NCBI GenBank assembly: GCA_947650365.1
Contig: OX393550.1
Coordinates: 55,259,569-55,323,568 of the forward strand
Direction: 5' to 3'
DNA: 64,000 nt
Source: Chamaelirium japonicum
Taxonomy: Eukaryota; Streptophyta; Magnoliopsida; Liliales; Melanthiaceae
Part shown: in pieces, positions 57,884-64,000 of the stretch
Position numbering within the stretch: position 1 is the stretch's first letter
How the letters are laid out: each line of letters opens with the position of its first letter
The notes under the pieces: model-generated
The model's input: only the letters and a program-made list of their open reading frames with translations
Told to the model about the DNA's origin: nothing
The model's database searches: none
Program-made: the position numbers and the translations under genes

Positions 57884-58857
57884 ACATTGCCAAAATTGCC
57901 GCTCCGGTAGCTCGTAAAGAAGTCCCTCCTAGGTGTGACATGGTATGATGCTCCTGTGTCGACAACCCATTCAACCTCATCTGTGGAGGTATGGTAGCAC
58001 TCCCCATTGTCCAATAAGACAACTACACCATCATCACCAGTGATGGTAGCATGTGTACCTTCCTCCTCCTTGAGCTTTGCCTTACCCTCATTGAGATCAT
58101 TCTTGAACTTGAAGGAATTTTTCTTGAAGTGTCCCTCCTTCTTGCAATAGAAGCACGTCAATGATTTACCTTTGGACTTTAACCGAGCTTGCAACTTTCC
58201 CCTCCAATGAGGTTTCCTACTCTTGCTCCGGCCTCGCTCTTCATTCATCAAAACTTGCAGATGGTCTTCTCTATTCGCCTTCCACCTTGTTTCCTCATTT
58301 AGCAAAGCACTATGTACAATAGACAATGTCAACTTGCCATCTGGGGAAGAGTTGCTCACCGACACAACAAGTGTCTCCCAACTATTTGGAAGCGAACTCA
58401 ATAGTAGCATAGCTTGAAGCTCCTCTTCAAAGACTGTCTTTGTGACGGTCAATTGATTGACTATGCTTTGTAACTCGTTCAAATGATCTGACACCAATGT
58501 TCCATCCCGATACTTCAAATTGACAAGCTTGCGGATGAGCATGGTCTTGTTGCCAATTTTGTTTCTCTCGTATCGATCATGAAGTTGAGTCCATATCTCG
58601 AATGCAGACGTAACTCCGGAGACGTGATGGCAAACACTAATATCTAGCCACTTACGAATTGTGTCGTATGATTTTCGATTCAACACCCGCCATTCCTCTT
58701 CGGACATCTTTTTCGGACACTTCGAATCTCCACCTAACGGCAAGTACAAATCCTTGCAATACAAGATGTCTTCCATCTTCTCTTTTCAAATCGGCCATGA
58801 ATTAGTACCATTGAAGCAAAATATCCCTTTATTCTTGCTATAGTCGCTCTCATCCAT
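57884..58857 (-). pseudogene. Copia B gag and protease start
   Basis: Start ATG at 58857-58855 (MDESDYSKNKG). An in-frame TGA at 58786-58788 is followed by an open frame with the UBN2 gag region (YDTIRKWLDISVCHHVSG, LIRKLVNLKYRDG, LLLSSLPNSWETLVVSV), a zinc knuckle whose last cysteine is serine (CFYCKKEGHFKKNS), and the protease site WVVDTGASYHVTP. The frame stops at the LTR-type insertion and resumes at 33986. It forms the capsid and processes the polyprotein when intact. Confidence 0.88.
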
Positions 58858-58907
58858 CTTTGATTTCTCACAGACACAAGAACAAACACCTTGTGTGCAC
58901 AACCCAT

Positions 58908-58921
58908 GCTTTGATACCACT
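58908..58921 (-). promoter_or_regulatory. Primer-binding site of copia B
   Basis: Minus-strand TGGTATCAAAGC lies two bases inside the LTR end (CATCA), matching the initiator-tRNA-Met site of plant copia elements (usual TGGTATCAGAGC) with one difference. Confidence 0.8.
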
Positions 58922-59012
58922 TGATGGGAAAACCGCATCGGCTCAACCACGAAACCGACGATCTCTTCCCCGTGAGATGAACCAAAGAGAGCAAACAACA
59001 ATCCAATCACCA
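58922..59012 (-). repeat. 5' LTR of copia B, truncated by insertion
   Basis: Only the last 91 bp of the LTR are present before another element begins; they match 26119-26209 with few differences. Confidence 0.85.
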
Positions 59013-60034
59013 TTACACCAAAATCACGATTTTGCAACGCTTATAATTGTTACAATAAATTTTAGTAACACAAAAAAACCGTTAGTAATACGGCGTTACA
59101 AATATTTGTAACACCTTTTGTAACAGTTATAAGTGTGACAAAATTAGTTTTAGTAACGGTTATAAGCGTTACGTTTCTTTCGTAACGGATGTTCAGAAGC
59201 GAATTCATTCTCATTCGTAACACTTAGAATCGTTACAAACATTAGTAACGGTACATTTCTTACGGATATAAGCGTTAGATATTATTTGTTACTAAACATT
59301 ACTAACAGTTATAAGCATTATTTATGTATTCTGTAACAGATCCAAGAAGCAAAAACTCATCACATATTAATTCGATTTGTAACACTTATAACCGTTACAA
59401 AATTTAGTAACAATCAATATCTAACAATTATATCCGTTATGAATAATATATATTATTTTTTTAATAATTCTCTTGGCTATCAAGAAAACTATTGAAGCAT
59501 TAATAAAATACTAGTGGTACAATAAACAAATACAAAGCTATATAAACAAATACTAGTGGTACAATAAACAAATACAAGGCTATATTGTATCCACAACTGA
59601 GATAAGTATAGAATCAAATTCAGAGATTTATGTCTCCAAATTGACCACACTATATACCCACAACTGAGATAAGTACATAATCAAGTTCAAAGCTTTAAGT
59701 CTCCAAATTGACCATACACACTACTAGCTAGCACATAGACATAGCAGCCGCAGACTACCAGAGAGACAGACACCATATACTTAGAGCAGCAAGGAAACAA
59801 ATAAGTGTTCTGAACATCAAAAGCCCGCCCGCAGCCCCACCACTTGCACCAGCATGGAAACCAGCAACAAACCTGCAATTTTAAAAAATAAGAGTGAAGA
59901 TTAGTATCATAATATTCAAATTGACCACACCATATACCCACAACTAAGATAAGCACATAATCAATTCCAGAGCTTTAAGTCTCCAAATTGACCATACACA
60001 TTACTGGCTAGCACATAGAATTAAAACTGTTGCG
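59013..60034. mobile_element. CACTA-like element end, second family, truncated by insertion
   Basis: It begins CATTACACCAAAATCACG, one base from a CACTACACCAAAA-type CACTA terminus. The next 450 bp repeat GTAACGGTTATAAGCGTTAC-like motifs in both orientations, the pattern of CACTA subterminal sites. At 59590-60018 a segment with CAACTGAGATAAGTA and CTCCAAATTGACCATACACA is repeated two to three times. A minus-strand acceptor-like AATTGCAG/GTTTGTTGC (59870) suggests a 3' exon, not identified. The other end is outside the window or lost. Confidence 0.6.
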
Positions 60035-60039
60035 CTTAT

Positions 60040-60851
60040 TGTGGGTGCAAATTTTGGCAATAAGTCTACAAACCGCGGGACCCACCGGCCCTGCCTAGTG
60101 GGCCCATAGAGACTACCGCAGGACCCATCGGCCTTGCCTGGTGGGCCCACAGAGACTACCGCGGGACCCACCGGCCCTGCCTGGTGGGCCCGAAGAGACT
60201 ACCGCGGGACCCATCGGCCCCGCCCGGTGAGCCCACAGGGTCTGCCATGGGACCAATCAGCCTTGCCTGGTGAATCGCCACAGATGACAGCGGGACCCAC
60301 CAGCCCTGCCTGGGGAATCCCCCAGATACGACAGCAGAAACCACCATTTGCCCCGGATTTCCTCCCAGGAAATCCTATAAATAGCAGAGCTTTCAGAAGT
60401 AAAAGGATCCAGTTCCAGATCCCAGTTCTAAATCCAGAGAGAAGATCAGTGCCATCATTTAATATCTGATTTCAGAAATCAGAGCTCTGGAATTTTCAGT
60501 TTCCCATCCTTCAACTCTCCTCGATCTTCTTTTTGTCTCTGAAGAGATCGGAGAGACTTTAGTGACACTCGACCTGTCGAGGTTACTTCGAGCAAAGTGA
60601 TAGTGAATTTGGGTTGCTCCCTATAGCACGGAGACGTAGGCTTCGACTGAACTCCGAGATCACCTCTCGTTTTAACTCTCTCTGATTGCATCTCTCTTTG
60701 ATCGCATACCTAAAGAGCTAACTCAAAGTCACTAAGGCATCAGCCTTCGAACATACCTTCTAACCAACAGATCGACCAATGATTTCCTACTCGACTTCAA
60801 TTGACTGGTGAGGTGAAGTCTTCGGATCTGCACGAAGATTTTTCTCCCACA
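60040..60851 (+). repeat. 5' LTR of the Tat-like element
   Basis: About four recognisable 44-bp CCCACCGGCCCTGCC units (60077-60235), TATAAATA at 60376-60383, ending TTTCTCCCACA. The sequence CTTAT precedes the LTR as the probable left target repeat. Confidence 0.9.
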
Positions 60852-61020
60852 GTTTGGCGCCGTCTGTGGGATCCGAGCGAGAAGCCGAGTTCGCTCTACA
60901 ATGAATATCAGATCGGTTGAGCAGACAATCGATCCAGATAGTCAAACTTCCCAGCCCCTTCGGTTGAGCAGACAACCGTTCGGGCACCGGCAATCTGGTT
61001 GCATCCTTTGCTTTCCCTAA

Positions 61021-62634
61021 ATGGCGAGGACGAAGCATCAGGATCATCCAAAGGGAAGTAACACGCATCAAGCTCGTCCGGAGACTCGTTCAATGAGCCA
61101 ACGGCTCAACTTCGGACAGCCCCTTGCTATCCCTGAATTGGGGGTTCGCTCGGAAGATCGGTCGATCGATCGATCATACCACCTCCTCGACAATCAATCG
61201 GGCAAACTGCCCCCGCTCCAGCTGAAGACCCGCCATCTATATATCAGATCTTGGCAGTCGATTTTCAGCTGTTACAACTGGCAAAGCAAAATGCCACCCT
61301 CACCACCGAAAGGGACACCCTCAAGAGAGCACCCTCTGAAGTCGGGATTGTTCTTCCCATCCCCTCGTCTAACGAGAAAATGGATCTACCACGACACTCG
61401 ATTCACTCTGAGCCACAGAGATCAATGGGCACCGCTGCCCTTGAGAGGATCCGTCGCGATCCAACTCCCTCTGCTGCTCCATGGAAGCAGAGTGTCTAGG
61501 ATCGTATAGACGATGAGTCCTCTCAATCGTCCTCGGGCCGCAACTATGACAGGCAGACACGATCGAAGCCCGACTTACGAAGAAAGCAACAGATGAAAGA
61601 TACACCCTCAAAGAGTAGAGCTTCTCCGTCACTCCCACTTCAATGTGGAGCCGGAACGGATCTTCATCATCGACTCCAACCGGCTGACACTCAAAGGCCC
61701 GAACAAGACCTCGCGATCTTACCTCTCGACCTTCATCCAGGTCGGGGGCATGGTCGAAGGGAGGGATACTCCTCTGCTGGACCTCTCCATTGAAGTCTGT
61801 TCCAATCAACATTTCCAAGGGGATGGAGAACTCCAACTCTTCCCAAATTCAATTGCCTCAAGGGAGATCCTACTCTCCACATACTGGCCTTCAAGCAAGC
61901 CTTGACGCCACATGAAGAGGAGAACAACGTGCTCTGCCGCACCTTTGCTGGGAGCCTCGACGAGCCATCCCTCGATTGGTACCACAACCTCCGAGCTGGA
62001 TCCATCACCCAATTCAGTGTCTTGGCTAACCATTTCGTACAGCACTACCAGCTCAACTTGAAGCCGGAGAAGAAGCTAGACTCCCTCTACAGGCTAAGGA
62101 TGGGTGCTGACGAGAGTCTTCACAGTTTTACGCGAAGGTTTCGCAACGAACATGCTGCTCTTTCGGGACGACATCTAGATGATGAGGCCATCATGCTAGC
62201 CTTCCAGAATGCTCTCTGTTTCGATCTCCACATCTACAACGACTTCATTTGCAATCCTCCTCCTTCCTTGGGTTCAATGTTTGATCGAATCCAAAGAGAG
62301 ATCGAGGTAGAAGATGATCAAGTCGCCCGAAAGGGGCGCGAGACGAAGCTGCGATCAGCTAAAAGAGAAGCCCTGAAGTATGCTGCCAAAGCTCACAACG
62401 CAGAAGCAGTGATTCCCCCTGCACCAAAGAGGTCGAGAAACGACGGACGCAGATCTCCTCCGAAGAAGACAACATTCACTGATTGGACTCTACCGATCGA
62501 GCAAATCCTCGATCAAATTCAGCACGAAAAGTTCCTCCGAAGGCCGAACCCTCTGCAGCCGGACACCAAGGTCACAGCGGACAAAACAGTCTACTGTGAC
62601 TTCCACCGCAGTCACGGACACCCTACCGATCGAT
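61021..62634 (+). pseudogene. Tat-like gypsy gag, frameshifted and truncated
   Basis: The N-terminal part (61021-61500) is readable in two alternating frames and the middle (61645-61905) in another, so several indels separate them. The conserved gag core is open from 61902: RTFAGSLDEPSLDWYHNL, FVQHYQLNL, ESLHSFTRRFRNE and ending YCDFHRSHGHPTD, the C-F-H..H-G-H ending typical of Tat-lineage gag. It would form the particle shell. CACTA-2 inserts right after this motif, so protease and polymerase are not seen. Confidence 0.85.
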
Positions 62635-64000
62635 CACTACAAAAAAAATAGTTTTTACCGACGAAAAATATCTATCGGTAAAGTTAGTTTTTCGTCGGTA
62701 AAGATTTATCGCGACGGAAGTCATTTCCGTCGCTAGTCTGTCGGGAAAAAAGGCGTCGGGAAAAATCGGCGACGGACAAAAAATTTCCGTCGATATTAAT
62801 AATTAATACCGACGGATATTTTGTGTCCGTCGGTAATATACAAATATTTAATTATAAATATAAAAGATTTTTGCCGATGGAATATTACCGTCCGTCAGCA
62901 ATATATAAGATTTTTGCCGACGGAATATTACTCTTCGTCGGCAATATATAAGCTTATTACCGACGGACATTATAAATTCCGTCGCCAATATACAAATTAT
63001 TTAAAAAAATAAAATAGCTTATTACCGACGGAAGTGATAAATTCCGTCAGCAAAAAAATATGATTTTGTTTTTAAAAATTACTTAAATAATTTTTTTTAA
63101 TTCCTGTTATTTATAACAATACCATAATATATTCAAATATTACCATAATTGACTAAATCAACTATTACCACAATTTATCAAATAATACCGCAATTTATCA
63201 AATAATTCCACAATATATTCAAATATTACCATAATTTATTAAATCAACTATTACAGCAATTTATCAAATATTACCACAATACCAGACAATTATAGACAAG
63301 ACCAAAAATTGACCACATATTTATTACAAAATTATTTTTACATAATCCAAAACTGAGGGAGGCTGCGTGCCCTAGCTCAACCACCCCAAGCCGCCCGGCA
63401 CCAACGTTGGTGCTCTCATCCCCTGACGCTGCACATCTTGCAATTAACATGTATTTGTTAAAAAAATAATTTATATCTGTAGTTGAGAGTCTAAGCGTTG
63501 AAAATTTAAAAGTTAGTGTGTTTCGGATTTGAAATTGGTTTGGATTTGATCGGATCGTCATCGGATCGGCATCTGATAATTCGTACTTAGAATTATTTCG
63601 TATTTCAGACTTGCGAGCGAGATCTAATTGGATATTTTAATAATTTACGCTCCGATTGATCTATTTAGAGTCTAAGCGTTGAAAAATTATAAGTTAGCGT
63701 GTTTCGGATTTGAAATTGGTTTGGATTCGATCGGATCGTCATCCGATAATTCATAATTGGAATTATTTCGTATTTCGGACTTGCGAGCGAGTTCTAATTG
63801 GATATTTTAATAATTTACGCTCCAATTGACCGATTTAGAGTCTAAGCGTTGAAAAATCATAAGTTAGCGTGTTTCAGATTTAAAATAGGTTTGGATTCAA
63901 TCGGATCGTCATCGGATCGGCATCCGATAATTCGTACATTGAATTTTTCCGTATTTCGGACTTGCGAGCGAGTTCTAATTGGATATTTTGACAATTTACG
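62635..64000 (-). mobile_element. CACTA element 2, same family as CACTA-1, left end only
   Basis: Starts CACTACAAAAAAAATAG after GAT (62632-62634, probable left 3-bp target). It repeats the CACTA-1 layout in order: TACCGACGG motifs, GCGACGGAAGTCATTTCCGTCGC (62711) with TCGGGAAAAAAGGCGTCGGG, AT-rich ATTACC(A)CAATTTATCAA repeats (63110-63290), the CACCAACGTTGGTGCTCTCA block (63398-63417), then the 181-bp satellite. Strand is inferred from CACTA-1. The genes lie beyond the window. Confidence 0.9.
63487..64000 (+). repeat. 181-bp satellite array III inside CACTA-2
   Basis: At least three units begin at 63487, 63668 and 63838 (spacing 181 and 170, the short one lacking 11 bp in the GATCGGAT stretch). 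They share GAGTCTAAG, GTGTTTCGGATTTGAAAT, GGATCGTCATC and ACTTGCGAGCGAG with arrays I and II but are more diverged. The array runs off the window. Confidence 0.92.

Larger units (their letters stand above)
26119..59012 (-). mobile_element. Ty1/copia retrotransposon B, split by nested insertions
   Basis: Both outer LTR ends match: TGATGG(A/G)AAAACCGCA(C/T)CGGCTC at 26119 and 58922, continuing about 90 bp to CAATCCAATCAC. On the minus strand the order is 5' LTR, primer site, gag-protease (58857-57884), an insertion (33992-57878), then the rest of pol (33986-31101), a purine tract and the 3' LTR. The gag frame joins exactly across the insertion once one TTTTG copy is removed. A Helitron sits in the 3' LTR and a CACTA-like element cuts the 5' LTR at 59013. 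Its own target duplication cannot be checked in the window. Confidence 0.85.
60040..62634 (+). mobile_element. Ty3/gypsy (Tat-like) element, 5' part
   Basis: A 5' LTR (60040-60851) and primer site (TTTGGCGCCGTCTGTGGGA) are followed by gag. The element is cut in gag at 62635 by CACTA-2; the rest lies beyond the window. The LTR is of the same family as those at 50224 and 56052 (start TGTGGGTGCAAATTTTGGCAA, 44-bp GGGACCCACCGGCCCTGCC units, TATAAATAGCAGAGC). Confidence 0.88.

Overview
The window is flowering-plant nuclear DNA made almost entirely of nested transposable elements. I see no intact host gene. The plant assignment rests on the element families: plant-type Ty1/copia and Ty3/gypsy (Tat-like) retrotransposons, CACTA elements with tnp2 and tnpA-type genes split by GT-AG introns, hAT and Mutator-like elements, Helitrons, an L1-type LINE, and a captured piece of a plant metal tolerance protein gene. 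I cannot name the species. The density and depth of nesting suggest a large genome and a heterochromatic setting.

Left part (1-11.8 kb). A palindromic minisatellite is split by a 6.4-kb LTR-like insertion (361-6717, duplication GTAGC) and by a 974-bp hAT element (6969-7942, duplication AATGTAGC). After it come small terminal-inverted-repeat elements, a GGTGGT-rich minisatellite and a second hAT element (10836-11411).

Middle left (11.8-23.6 kb). One L1 reverse-transcriptase remnant was interrupted three times: by a Helitron (12274-15995), by a TAA-flanked MITE (16127-16368), and by a Mutator-type inverted-repeat element (16582-23388) that itself holds a complete but decayed copia element (16717-23261). 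Past 23.7 kb are a 197-bp tandem repeat and a gypsy-like LTR fragment.

Right part (26.1-64 kb). A second copia element on the minus strand is spread over 33 kb. Its left LTR holds a Helitron carrying metal tolerance protein exons. Its gag is split by a TG...CA insertion (33992-57878, duplication TTTTG). That insertion contains a 19.7-kb CACTA element (37559-57257, duplication GGG), and the CACTA contains a coding-free gypsy-like element (50224-56833, duplication ACAAT). To the right, the copia 5' LTR is cut by another CACTA-like element (from 59013), which is cut by a Tat-like gypsy element (from 60040), whose gag is cut by a second CACTA of the first family (from 62635).

Most notable features. 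The two CACTA copies carry the same 181-bp satellite at the same place inside the element. In the complete copy two satellite arrays lie in opposite orientation around the tnpA-like gene, and one shows a 366-bp higher-order repeat. The coding-free gypsy relative has filled its interior with tandem repeats built on the palindrome TTGACCGATCGGTCAA. Most in-frame stops I located in the element genes are explained by C-to-T type changes, as expected for methylated repeats.
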